This document shows positions 22,230-33,990 of a stretch of DNA of 64,000 bases, in pieces. Made by a program: the position numbers and the translations under genes. Under the pieces are notes generated by a model. That model was not told the DNA's origin. It saw only the letters and a program-made list of their open reading frames with translations, and did no database searches. Positions within the stretch are counted from its first letter, which is position 1, and each line of letters begins with the position of its first letter. Location: assembly GCA_930367205.1 (NCBI GenBank), contig OV884014.1, positions 72,829,104-72,893,103 on the forward strand, written 5' to 3'. The stretch comes from Acanthosoma haemorrhoidale (taxonomy: Eukaryota; Arthropoda; Insecta; Hemiptera; Acanthosomatidae).

Positions 22230-22990
22230 CCTATTGTCATTCTGCTGTTTAGTGAGCTCCAAGAGAATGCACCAGATGGGTTAACTGACCTCACTAGAGA
22301 TCTCAGCCTGTCAAAAGAAGCTTCTGAATTACTGGCTTCCAGGTTTTTTGGAACATTTTCTGGAACAAGGAACCAAAATTACCTTTTACCATACAAGAGT
22401 AAAGGTCTTCTCTCAAGAAAACAGTTTTGCATTTTTTCATGAAGTTAGAAGAGCACTCCTGGAATAAATGGGTCTTCCTGACTGTTTTTCGGGTGAAAAA
22501 ATGTCATTAAAGAACCCTTTAACAACAGAAAGTTCTCTCGTTCAACTTTCTCTACTCAACTCTGAAATCATTTTTCCACCACTTCATATAAAACTGACTC
22601 CTTATGAAGCACTTTTCAAAGGCTCTTGATAAGAACGGAAAGTTAGTTATTAGTTATTAGTTGAGTACAGAAAAATTTAAACCGGGAATATTAGACGGCC
22701 CACAAAGAGTCAACTCATTAAGGATACTGCCTTCGTAAATTAGATGAATGAGGTTGAGCAGAAAGCCTGGATTTTATTTGTTGCAACTGTCGAAAATGTT
22801 CTGGGCAAACGCAAAGCTGAAAACTATTTTGAACTGGTAAACGAGATGCTTAACAGTTTTATATCCCTTGGGTCTAACATGAGTATTAAGGTGCACTTTT
22901 TTACACAGCCAATTTTTTCTAAAAATTTAGGCAGATCCTGTGAAGAACGAGTTGGTTTAAATAGACTTGCCATGTCAATAGTTTAGCCAT
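22230..22990 (+). pseudogene. Transposase-like arthropod repeat protein remnant
   Basis: This is the same family as 5720-6185. Blocks in plus-strand order are LTDLTRDLSLSKEASELLASR (22281-22346), FYHTRVKVFSRK (about 22385-22420) and EIIFPPLHIKLTPYEALFKGS (about 22566-22630). After a gap follow the SQLIKDTAFVN stretch, NEVEQKAWILF (22747 on), VLGKRKAENYFELVNEMLNSF, LGSNMSIKVHF and NLGRSCEERVG (to about 22960). Family members usually have a longer middle segment, which is deleted here, and PENLGxxSEEQGERFHQD at the end. Stops and frameshifts occur between the blocks. The function is inferred to be transposition. A 68-codon frame just upstream (21899-22105) may or may not belong to it. Confidence 0.7.
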
Positions 22991-22999
22991 ATAGGCTTA

Positions 23000-24110
23000 T
23001 TGTAGATATATATTTATAAATTTTTCAGTATTCTTCTTCCTAAAATAAGATAGTTATTCGTAAAATGTAAAGCTTTGTTCCTATCCAGATAGGTTCAGTA
23101 ACTTTAATCACACCACATTCATTGTAAATAGTGTTTATGATAAAACCCTAATGTACGAGCTCAAGTAATATTATTTCAGGAATAATAATGTGCTGCTAAC
23201 ATGGACCGTTTGTAAGAGCCGACTGTACGCTCTGAGGGCATTAGCTGTGACGGTAGGCGTGAGAAGGTTTTGGAGCCGGTACGGGAAATGAACCATTCTA
23301 CAACTGGACAAGTTTGATATCACATTTCCCGCCATCACGTATGACGCAGCCTCACATGCATTACTTAAATAGATGCTCAATACGTCAGGTGACTGACAGA
23401 ACAAAGCATGACAACCGCATCTTTCCCGAACTCTTTAGTTCCGGTACAGCTGTGATTTGAAGCTAGAGCGTCTTATAGTTCCGAGCGATTAATCATTCAT
23501 ACCCATTTTTTAGACCCCCGGTAATAGTTTCGAAAACTAATTTTAACGAATGTACAGAAACATCTTCGGAGTCACCGTGAATTAAAATGACTTCTAGACG
23601 TAACAAGAAATAAATTCAAGCCAAGTATCAAACTGGGATATTACATTGAAGAAGATCTGGACGACTCGATGTGACTTTTGTTGGATTTTGAGATGACTAT
23701 AATTGGTTCATTAAAAACGTGACAAAATGTGTATTTCCTATTTTAAGAATGTGCATATATACTTATATGTACATGACATCATTTGTATGTTTTGGTCAGT
23801 ATTTGCCTCTATCCAAGACCACAAATTCTTAAAATTTCATCTTAATCATACAAAAGCCAAATTTCTTAGCAGATCTTTTTTGAAGCATCACCCATCACTA
23901 AAATACATACTGATCATTAAAACAGAAGGAGTGTCGAGATATTTTGTGTATTTTTCTTTATCAGCCATGTAGCGACCGCTAACAACATAAGATAAATCAC
24001 CCTATGCTCTATTGTATACATATTGTAAATTAATTTAAACAAATATAAATAACATTACCAAACCATAAGTCATTGTAAATGTTGTTAAATTTAAAAAAAA
24101 GTTAATTAGT
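23000..24110. other. Non-coding sequence
   Basis: No gene recognised. Short frames at 23171-23404 (minus) and 23727-23972 (plus) have no motif. Confidence 0.5.
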
Positions 24111-24114
24111 TAGG

Positions 24115-24865
24115 TGCTGGATACCCTTACCCAGGGTAGGTATCGGTGACCCCGGCCAGGCCTGGGGCTGCCGAGAACAAAGCCCCACCGCATACTGGCA
24201 TCTCATTGGGTACAATAACGAGGCAGATGATTGGGTCTAACGACCCACCGCTGACTATAGTAGGGCCACATCTCGACCTGTAAATCATTCTCCCGACGAC
24301 TCTTTAACTGATGACTTACAGTTGTACTGATGTTCAAGACTTGCCCTTCTCATTTATGAAAAGCTCTGTACCTTTCTTCCTAACCTAGGACCTCTCTTCC
24401 TAACCGGCTATGTTTTAGTCCGGCCTTGTCAGACCCCACACTCTCCTAGTGGGATTCTTTGCCTTCACCTCGCTAAAACGAGCAGCTCCTTGGGGAGATC
24501 TCTCCCTAGTGGACAACGGTCGTCGTGGCCCTACGAATTTACCGAGTAGTGTCTCCCGCGGCAATCGAGTCTGCCTCTTTCCGGTTCACACTTGCCTTTG
24601 GTATCCGGACGGATTTCACCTACCCTCAGATACCGAGTGTGAATTCGTGGTCATTCCAAGACCACACAGACTATCTACATTACCTACCCTATACTTCTTC
24701 TCCTGAACATAGTGCATTGTCGGGGTACATGCCTATCAAAGATGGAGTCAGACGGTCATGAAACGATTGTCCAGGTCATAGCCTAATCAACCCTCACTTC
24801 GTCACCAGGGCTAGGGTAACTAGGCACCCCCTCGTGACGAGCCGACAAGCCAGTATAACAATTTC
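24115..24865. other. GC-rich island, probably a mobile-element fragment
   Basis: About 750 bp are much richer in G and C than the flanks and have abrupt edges. The left part contains GGATACCCTTACCC and a near-palindromic GGGTAGGTATC, then a GTGACCCCGGCCAGGCCTGG run. Overlapping plus-strand frames at 24449-24706 and 24525-24761 show no domain. The composition and the lack of coding would fit a long LINE 3' UTR or another high-copy element. I do not recognise the family. Confidence 0.45.
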
Positions 24866-24869
24866 GCTA

Positions 24870-27800
24870 CAGCTGAGAAAATTAGTTTACTGACAGTTTT
24901 GATGATTTTTCGTAGTACCAATCCACCTAAGCCTCTACGTGATACCTTACTTAATATGAAAGGTACCCTGACTGTTGATATAAAATCAAGAATAAAAGTT
25001 ATTTTCGGGAGACTACTAGCTTTCTAGCACACAATACAAATGGCAAATATTTATTTCTTAATTACAAGTAATTGATTAATAATCTTTCTTTATTTCTCAT
25101 AAAGCTATTTTTTGCATCCAGTAGAATAAGTTCACCCTTATCTTTATGATCAGACTTGAGATAAATTCAGCCTAAAAAACGTTTATTCAAATAATGAAGG
25201 AACGGAAACGAACTAGTAGCATATCCATTTTACCATACGACCACCAAAAATTCTTCGAATTTAGTCAAAAACTTTTTTGGATTGGGAGAAAACAATGGGC
25301 GTTAAAATATCTCAGGTCTATTAACATTTCAAATGAGCTCTAGCTATACGTCCTGTGCTTCTTTTATTTCTTAATTTATTCATGACCGAAATGCTCCATG
25401 CCTTGAATAAGTTCGTTATTGCACAGAAATGAGAATGATTTTAATTAGACAAGCAGCAGAACCAAATATAATGAGCTTCGGCACAAGAAATGGTAAAAAC
25501 GGAATGACGTAAATATGGCAGCATGTCTAATTATAAGAAAATGCATTTTTACTTTCTGGGTTAATATATTTTTTTAATTAGGTCATTATGAGATTTCATC
25601 ATTCCCTTTTGAAGAGGCACAGCCCATTCAAAACAAGACCTTTATTTTGGACAGTTCCATTCCGTTACTTTAATTTCAATAGGCCTTTTTCTTATTATTC
25701 ATCTCTGACTTTTAGAATTGCATATCTCTAATTTTAGACATCTTAAAGAGCTTTCGCTGATTGTTGTTACAATTATAAAAGCACATGTTTTCCCATTGAA
25801 CCATTTCAATAATGTTCACTGATTAAAATAACAAAAAGTAATTTAATTTAATTACGGTTTAAATATTTATTTACATCTCGAAAAGGACGGAGCTCTACTT
25901 CTAGACAGGGATACTCGTATGTCTTTTTGTGTGTAGCGTGTTATGTGATACCAGCTGTAAAATGATCCTATCGATCACAAATTTTAAAGTGTATTTATCA
26001 AAACAACGGGCTAAGTTGATAATGTTTGAAAAAAAAATGTAACATATTGCAAAAAAATAAACTTGGCAAAACTTAAAAAAATATAAATTGCTTATTTAAA
26101 CCCTAGTATTCAATGTTTTTTGTAGGGTATATCTTTTTTAGTTATTCGACATTTTTTATTCGCTGACAAAGAGCGATTTGTCAAGCCCAATTCGTTCAAC
26201 AATGATATTATATTATTTTTTGCAATCGTATAATAAGTATCAAGTATCATCGTTTTTTAAAAAATTCTACTTAGTTTCGATCATTTTCAAGATATTCCAA
26301 ACTGAACGCCAGGAGCTATTTAATGTCTAAAATTTTGATTTTCCCCACTGGTTAAAGGCAAAATAAATCGTATATTTAAAATTGTCCTAGGACACCTTAA
26401 TAGCTTTTATTTTTGTGAATGGATTAGCTATTTACGATTTCCACAAAGTAACTAAGATTATTTAGGATAAAATACCGTGTAGTCTGTATTTCATTATTAT
26501 TTAATTATTACTTCAGAATCACTGAAAAAGTAGCTAGACACCAGACGTACCTTAAATATTCCTTTTTCAAGATCTACGTTCTTTAGTTCATTAACAGGTT
26601 TATTTTACACAAAATTCAATTTACACAAATTATTTAGTAAAATCGATATAAGGACGAACTCAATTACCCCAAAGGGTTACAATAAAAACCATTGTTCCTT
26701 TGGTCACTTATAACTTAAATAATTCAAAAACCACTCATATAAACAAAACTCGCATAGATCAACTTGAGTATTTATTCCTCGATATTGTTCATGTACGTTC
26801 TACTATTTTAATTGTACCCACTTTTAGCAATAGAATTGATCTTATAATCATGGAAAATAAAAATTGTTAGAAAAAAACGTAAATGCAAAGAAATTTCTTG
26901 ATGATTCATTGGCCTCAACTACTTAGATGCTTCTTAGGTGGACTGTTAAGCATTTGTTATGCTCAAGTTACGATTGAAAAATTTAGATTTGCCTATGAAT
27001 AACAAAATTATAAAAATTTTGGCTGTCCAAGCACCAATTGTAGTTCACTTCATCCTCATGTGTATAGTATATCTATTTACCAGTTTTATTACGTTATTTA
27101 GTTATTTGCGAATAATACGGCTGAGGAAAGAATATTATAGTCAATAATTTGAATAAAACTAAATTACATACAATTAGTTTTTCTAAAAGTGGTTGATGCT
27201 GGGCCGCAGTTAGTTATCACGGTATAAATTCACTTGATAACTCTGTTTCGGGTGGAGAAATATCAAACAGAGCCTATTTGCATAATGCCTTTGCTGCTTC
27301 TAAGTGCGCCCATTATTAACGGAACCCTTAAATTGTTAGGGAGGATTAATTGCCTTCAACAAATATCGAGATACTCTGCACGCTAGACTTTGGAAGGGCG
27401 GGAGAATTACTCAAGAATTAATTTCACTGTCGCAATTCGCTATCACGTAAAAACCAAAATACGCTGTTGCTAAACCTAATTTTATCCTGAATTCCCACAT
27501 GAAATACTAAGCACCTTAAGTCATGCCCAATAATATTGAAGAATTTTCCAAAATTTTCGGGTTTACATTTCCTTTGCTACAGTTCGTATTATAAGTTCCC
27601 TGTTTGACCTAGGAAAAAATAGTTTTTCAGGAAACTCCTGTTGTCGACCCAAAAAAAAATTTCCCACCCCATGAAAATAATTAATGTTCATTAATTAAGC
27701 AGTGATTCCGTACTAAAACCATGTTATCATGTTACCAATTAAAGACATGAACGTGTATAGGATGTTTTTCAGGACTTCAGAGGATTATAACTCGAGGATA

Positions 27801-28560
27801 GTGGACCGTTGGAATATCTTTCAACACTTGCTTGAACTTCTAAGTCACAAAAATAAACAATCCTAATAAATGAACTCATTCATATCATACTGAATATTGC
27901 GTACACTCTCATTCATACTGTATTAACATAATGAACACATATGATTTATATTAGTAACTTTGCAAACATAAAATATAAAATTATTTCACTTTATTATATT
28001 TTTATTGACCCTGTAAATAAAATTAATAAAGACATCAATGGGAATAAGACGAAAAGTAATGAGTCATAGGATAACAGTTCTTACACCTAGGACCCAAAAC
28101 TTTCAAACAGGTACGATGTTATTTTCCATTGTCTGTCTGCATGTTACAGAGGTCTTACGTAGCATCTTAAAGTTTAAGCTCGGGTTAAAATACCAAACAG
28201 GGGCATGGTTTAACGAATAAAATGAAGTGTTATTGGTTAAAACGTTACACGAAGTTGCATATTGTTCCCATAATATCGTTTCTTTACTGATGATAATCGA
28301 TGTAATGATAAAAAATTTAATTTTTCTTAAAAATATTTCAAGGATATTTTTATAAATCGATCAACGGTTACATTCCATTCTCTCTAGGATTCAAGCCATC
28401 TGGAACAATGTCATTTGTGCACTGTCGCTCTAGGTGTTAAATTCAGTGATGGTTAAGTGAATTTTGTCATTTTCACGAGCACAATGTATATTTCTTAGTA
28501 CTATAAAAATTGGCTTTCCAAGCATCAATTGTAGTTTTACCAATTGTACTCCTGTAATTT
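24870..28560. other. AT-rich stretch without recognisable genes
   Basis: About 3.7 kb. One short shared motif is present: TTTTGGCTGTCCAAGCACCAATTGTAG (about 27018-27045, given here by position and key bases) resembles 28508-28535. No other structure was seen. Confidence 0.5.
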
Positions 28561-28563
28561 TGT

Positions 28564-29400
28564 CATATTTTTTTTTTCTTTCCAAAACCCCTATTATTAA
28601 CATATTTTTAGAAATATATGAGCACAATATTGACAGAATGAAACAAATTGACTGAATCTCCTCTTGCTGCATACTTAGTCGCATTTGAAGGAGGGTAGAA
28701 TTACAAAACAAAATTTCTTTTTACAGTTAAAAAATACAATATCAAATAGACAGGACTAGGTGATGGGACTCGCCTTCGGTTTACAATATGGGAAACTTAC
28801 AAACTAAAAACTTAAAAACTAGAACCTTAAGACTAAAGCGTTCCTGCCTCGACTGTGCCCTGCCATCGATAGGGTAACGGAGCGGGGGTTATCGTGCTAA
28901 ATACTGGGTTTTTCATGTCAATGGTCATATACTGGGTTTGTCATATTCACATATAAATCGAATTTCAATAACTACCACTCTTTTTGTTATTCCGCTTTTG
29001 GCGCACTTCAAGGGGTGAAGGTGAGGCCCAATTTTGCTTCAGATACCCTTTTAATAAATAAAGCATTCTAGACACATAGATAGTACAATGGACTAGTCGT
29101 GGTAGATAGGAATAGACCCCGACTGCGTTGCAGATGATATAGAGTACTGCGCCTGTTATAGCCACAAGGCTGGAACTGTTAAGGTTGTTAAGGATAGTTA
29201 GGGCAGTGGCGTGACCAGCGCATTCTGCACAGCAGGTGAACGTCTGGCTGTATAGTAGGCGATTTTAATGACTCCTCTCTCTCTCTCTTTATACCTGGTT
29301 TCCTTTGTGGTATCTGACTCGGCATGGTATAAGGCATCGCATGAATTATATAACTCGGTATATTTGATACCACTGAAGCACGGACTACAGGGGAAGCCGC
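28564..29400 (-). mobile_element. LINE 3'-terminal copy (poly(A) group)
   Basis: On the minus strand a decayed coding region (frames 29188-29373 and 28965-29165, no catalytic motif) leads into CAGTATTTAGCACGATAACC and CTATCGATGGCAGG near 28860-28915. The GAGG-GTAGAATTAC/GCAGCAAGAGGAG block follows at 28660-28705. The 3' end reads AATAATAGGGGTTTTGGAAAG plus poly(A) (poly(T) on plus at 28567-28577). Both blocks recur in the 14791-15430 cluster. The 5' limit is uncertain. Confidence 0.55.
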
Positions 29401-29531
29401 TTGAGTGTGGTACCTACCGTTCCTGGGAGATTGTACCAGTGATTATAAAACTGTTAGATCATAGTATGATTCTGTTATACATTTCAGTGTAAGACTCAGT
29501 TAACCAATACGAGTTGAACTTTTACATGATA

Positions 29532-29854
29532 CAGTAGACTCCCATATCCGGACAACCAAATACGTTCAAAAAAAAAAAAAAAAAAACCTAATAAGGCAAA
29601 ATTATAGTGAGAATCAACATTTTTTTAAATTTAAATAGACGTCATACTCACAAGGTACTCACAACGCGGATCGGGAAACGTTAACTAAAAAAGTCAATAT
29701 AAACCATTTTAAACAAATATTTTGATGTAAAATTCTAAATATATAAAATAAATCAATAATTACTTAAATTTTCTTAATTTCGTATGTAACTCTCCTATAT
29801 TCGGATTAATGTGGGCGGGGGTGATGAAAATTTAAAATTTAGGGGAGTTTAATG
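29532..29854. mobile_element. pogo-like MITE
   Basis: The left end CAGTAGACTCCC and the complement of the right end CATTAAACTCCC agree at 10 of 12 positions. Both ends are flanked by TA (29530-29531 and 29855-29856), the target used by the Tc1/mariner/pogo superfamily. Just inside the left end is TATCCGGACA, typical of pogo/Tigger termini, and TATTCGGATTAA occurs near the right end at about 29798. The 323-bp element has no transposase and a poly(A) run at 29568-29586. It is presumably a non-autonomous deletion derivative. Confidence 0.55.
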
Positions 29855-29949
29855 TATTTCTATATCCAGTCCATCTCATGTAAGGCCCATAAGAAAACAT
29901 ACATAAGTATGCCGAAATATTCTCCATAAGTAGTTTTGATTAAAATCTA

Positions 29950-30165
29950 TTATATCTTTCATCAATCCAAGCCTCTTCGTTCTTACTATCCTCCTCGCCA
30001 CCTAAAACGGCGGTGGGCTCGCGATCTATTCTAAATACATATGTTTCTCATGAGTACTGGCAATGACCGTCATTCCCACTCATGTATAAATGGAAATTGT
30101 ACGTATGAATGAATTCATGTATCCCAATTATTATTATTAAAGATTATGTTTATACTACATCCCTA
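29950..30165 (+). mobile_element. Jockey-type LINE 3' end, diverged subfamily
   Basis: Plus-strand codons give PPRHLKRRWARDLF-stop (about 29990-30031), corresponding to LRRLKRQWPRDLL-stop in family J. A 3' UTR with TGTACGTATGAATGAATTCATG follows, reminiscent of the TGTAAATATNGTATGAATGA units of family J. It is too diverged to belong to the same subfamily. It keeps only the final 15 to 25 codons plus UTR. Confidence 0.65.
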
Positions 30166-30169
30166 TTTA

Positions 30170-31220
30170 TTAAAGATCTTATAAATAGTGTTAAATCGAA
30201 AATATCTATCGATTTTTTTTAGGAACTTTGAATTTTTATTGGTAAAAAGTTTCTGCATACCGAATTAAATAACTACATAATGGACAAAAATGTTTGCATT
30301 AAAAAATATACATAGTTCTTCATTATACTTAAAGCTTATACATGTATAATTACATAATATATATATATTTATTATATGACATAGCTATGTACATATATAT
30401 TTTCAGAATAAGATACATAAACGTAAGGATAATAACTTAATATAATAACATTGATTCAACTGTAAATTTTCATTATATTAACAAGTATAAATTCACAGGT
30501 TTGCAGTTATTTTCTGTTTGTTGTTTTCCAATCTTACTATTCTTTTAAGTAAGTGGTGTTTCTATGTTAAGTTAATTTTGTTATAATATGAATATTTATT
30601 TATTCTAAATTGTTGCCTTGACGATGCCTGAGTAGGAAGAGATATCTGTGGAGATACTCTAAGTATATTATGCCTGTATATTGCATGTAAATATATATAC
30701 TTTTAAATATATATATTTACATATCTCCTGTAATTAAATCTATGTTATAATTATTCATATGTAGATTGAATTTTAGTCTAATAGCACCCCAAGATTAAAT
30801 TCATAATATGTGATACAAATGAAATTCTAAACAAATATGTTACACCGTTTCACGAGACATCAGAAATGTAGAGAAGATGTTTACCAAAAAAGAATTACCG
30901 TACAATAACACTTCCTTAAATGAAGTGGCTCTTAATTTATATAAATTAGGAATCCCTTTCCTACCCTAACTTAAAGTGAGGTTGTTACTTTAATTTTGGT
31001 TTAGCTTCAGCTTTCTCGATGAGAAAACGTCTCATAAACGAAAGTTATTAAATGTGAAAGATAAGCTTGACTTAATAACTGATGGTTGACAATAAAATAC
31101 GAACAAACAGATATTTTTTGGTCATTTAATTTCTTTAATTCCCATTTAACTGTTATGTCGTCAAACGAGAAGAAACTAACAATGGATTCGAACGGCTTCG
31201 TTCAACAATAACAACAGAAT
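30170..31220. other. AT-rich sequence with a TA-rich palindrome
   Basis: No gene. ATGTAAATATATATA at about 30687 pairs with its near-complement TATATATATTTACAT at about 30709, so a long AT hairpin is possible. Confidence 0.5.
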
Positions 31221-31224
31221 AGAC

Positions 31225-31500
31225 GTTTGGTTAAGTGCCAAACCCTCCAATAATCTTATCATCCAAGCCATGTAATACAGTATCCTCAGTAAGATATCCA
31301 ATGATGCTTTCTATATAAACAACCGTACCATTCACCCTGATCTCAACATCCCATTCATTCATGATCTAGCCACCTCCCACTACCAGAACTTCCATTTAAG
31401 CCTGGCAATCCTAATAGTAGACTACTCGCATTTCATCCCCGGTAACCCAGAGCGACGCCTAACAAAGAATTGGCCTCGCATCCTCCCTGAGATCAACTAG
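31225..31500 (+). pseudogene. Jockey-type RT C-terminal remnant, third subfamily
   Basis: Read across frames, the plus strand gives IQAM-YSIL-KISNDAFYINNRTIHPDLNIPFIHDLA, then HYQNFHLSLA and PERRLTKNWPRIL, with a stop near 31499. This aligns with family J (IVNAPYYVSNKTLHNDLNIPYILEL, FIKFHSNLSNHP, LRRLKRQWPRDLL). It is the thumb or C-terminal extension of a LINE ORF2; no catalytic residues are included. An in-frame stop near 31274 and frame changes make it a relic. A short AT-rich UTR containing AAATAAATAAG follows. Confidence 0.75.
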
Positions 31501-31619
31501 GAGTTTCTTGAGAGCTCAGGACGATTAAGTGTCAAGTTTTGGTAAACAACCTTCTTACCCCAAATAAATAAGACAACCGAAGTCCTAAGTACTCTGCTTA
31601 TTGATTGCACGTAAATATT

Positions 31620-32330
31620 TGAGTAACGATATGTAATGACAGTTATTTAACCCTAAAAGTTGTGTTTGGTATGAAAATAATGAAAGCTTGTAATTTTGCT
31701 ATATATTGATGTCACTTACGGTCCAACGGGTCCAGAGGCAACCCATCGATAAATATAACTATTGTGTTAATTACGGTCTTCTAACCTTTTTCTACAGGAC
31801 TTTAACACCAGACTATAAATGTCACGAATAAACAATAAATTTCCTTTATTTTTGTAAGGGACTTACATTAACCATAATAACGAGAGAAATGAACTGTTTA
31901 TATTTTGCGAACACTGAGCGACTTTTTCTTTCCTTTTTTTCTCTTACAAAATAAACATCTACCTGTCAAATTTTGATATTGTTTCTGATGGTTTTCAATT
32001 TTATCAATGTACATTACCGGGCCTCGGAGTAGCAAATGAACGGTTCAATTTTAGAAACGTGACAGTGACACGTGCTCTTCCATCCGAGCTTTTCTGTAAC
32101 GTTCATATTTTAATAATATTCATTTATTATAATTTTTATAGGTTCATTTATAAACACTAAATATTTTACTCTTTCTATGCATTGCATATCATAAAATTTA
32201 CAGTTTTCATAATGGTTCAATTAATGAGCTTTATATTGCTTGCGTCTCAAATACTTCCGTTGTACCTTTCTCTACAAAATCGTCCTTACACAATAATCTT
32301 TATATCTCTTCGCGATGTTTAACACCAAAG
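31620..32330. other. AT-rich non-coding sequence
   Basis: Nothing recognisable. Confidence 0.5.
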
Positions 32331-32346
32331 CAGACGTTCATTTACG

Positions 32347-32347
<1 letters not shown>

Positions 32348-32418
<71 letters not shown>

Positions 32419-32433
32419 GCACGCACGCACACA

Positions 32434-32481
<48 letters not shown>

Positions 32482-32565
32482 CACACACGCACGCACACGC
32501 ACACGCACGCACGCACGCACGCACACACGCAAGCACGCAAGCACGCACGCACACACACACACACA
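32348..32565. repeat. (CA)n/(CACG)n compound microsatellite
   Basis: About 34 CA units run into an array of ACGC units with scattered CA, and end in further CA units. The tract is alternating pyrimidine-purine over nearly all its length, with breaks at the GCAAGCACGCAAGC stretch near 32529-32543. Four long open frames across it are artefacts of the repeat. Confidence 0.98.
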
Positions 32566-32569
32566 GAAC

Positions 32570-33900
32570 CGACAATCCAGCTAATATCCTTACCCCTATA
32601 GAACTACAATACTACACAATTCCTTCGTCATAATCACAAAATCCTTCTGGAACTCCCTTCCCCCTCTATTCACCGCGTTCCTTCATTAAATACAAATGAG
32701 TAGCTTTGCTAAGTGCTAACTAACGTTATATTAGTCATTACAATCTTATTATATAATAAAGGTTAATATTATGCCTTAGTAAATATATGCTTAATGTAGT
32801 TTGAGTTTAATGTATAAACCTAGGTATGGGTGTATTTACATATTTATGAATGATTACCTCATTTAGAATTAGTGTCCCTATGTGTGTAGATATTTTTTTT
32901 TTTGTATTCTTTTGCAAGTTCTAGTTTTATTTTCTTCATATAGCTTTTTATTAGATTTTTCCTTATTTCACTTTTTTTTTTAGCGGAGACTGATACTGTA
33001 AAAGAACTCTTTTTATGTTGAAAAAAATTTAGTTCTTCAAGGCCAGACAAAGTCTCGGGATAGTAAAGATAGTATTATTAATCTACGGAGTTAGTTAATT
33101 TTAAGTGTAAATCCCGGAATTCGTTCTACTAATTATTGAGGAAAATGATGTACCCTACATCATAAACTATTTTGGTACTGCCTCGAAACGAGATGTCAGA
33201 AATGCAGATTGGCAGAGCCACAACAAGCTCAAATGATTCCTTAAGAACTCTAACGAATCATCTTGCTAACTAGGACTAGGTTGCCTATGACGCCGTAACT
33301 GCTGCCTCCATTGCAGATGATTCAGACATCTTTTGTATTCTTGATGAACATCTACTGTACAATAGGAAGTGTTACTCATCCCAGAAAGAGACAGAGACAT
33401 TCCACTTTTGGAGGTCATATTTATGCCTCAACGTAGCTAGAGTTTATTTTAGGTTTTTGCTTTTATCTGATTTTTTTCACATGCGAAGGGTAAGTTGAGG
33501 TAATTTTTATGAATTAGAATTAGAATAGTTAAGCAGCACGAGGAACTGACAAAAAACAGCAACAACAAAAAGCGGTGATACGTTTTATTATGTCTTGATA
33601 ATTTTACGGACGCAACAATTGTCTCTTTTTCACAATGTGTTGGTCCGGTTCACATTTGTGAACCTATTATTTAGTCTTTAGTGAGAAAGGCGCCAGATTT
33701 TTTGTCCAGCAATAACCCTACTAATGCTCAAAATTAGTGAAAACCCTTGAAATAGCGTTGTTGCGTTGAATATTATTGTAGAATATTATAAATCTTAAAT
33801 TGAATAAAATTACGATTTGGTCTAAAAAGGCAAAAGATGTTGTGATAAAAAGTACATTCACTTCTTACATACAAATTTAAATTTACTCTCTCATTTATAG
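32570..33900. other. AT-rich non-coding sequence
   Basis: No gene recognised. Confidence 0.5.
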
Positions 33901-33905
33901 TGTAT

Positions 33906-33990
33906 TTTTTTTTTCATAGCCCCTTTAAATTTACAGATAATTATATATAATTTGCAATATACATTCATTCAAAAAAGGTGAATATACATG
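33906..33990 (-). mobile_element. LINE 3'-end stub
   Basis: On the minus strand the sequence reads AAATTTAAAGGGGCTATG followed by a poly(A) run (poly(T) on plus, 33906-33916). This is the same terminal motif as the poly(A) LINE group at 15291 and 28567. Only the extreme 3' end seems present. Confidence 0.4.

Noticed and set aside
23171..23404. 77-codon minus-strand frame as a gene
   Set aside because: No domain, no splice support, and AT-rich flanks; indistinguishable from chance.
32315..32584. Four overlapping frames encoding TH/CV repeats
   Set aside because: They are translations of the CA/CACG microsatellite on both strands.
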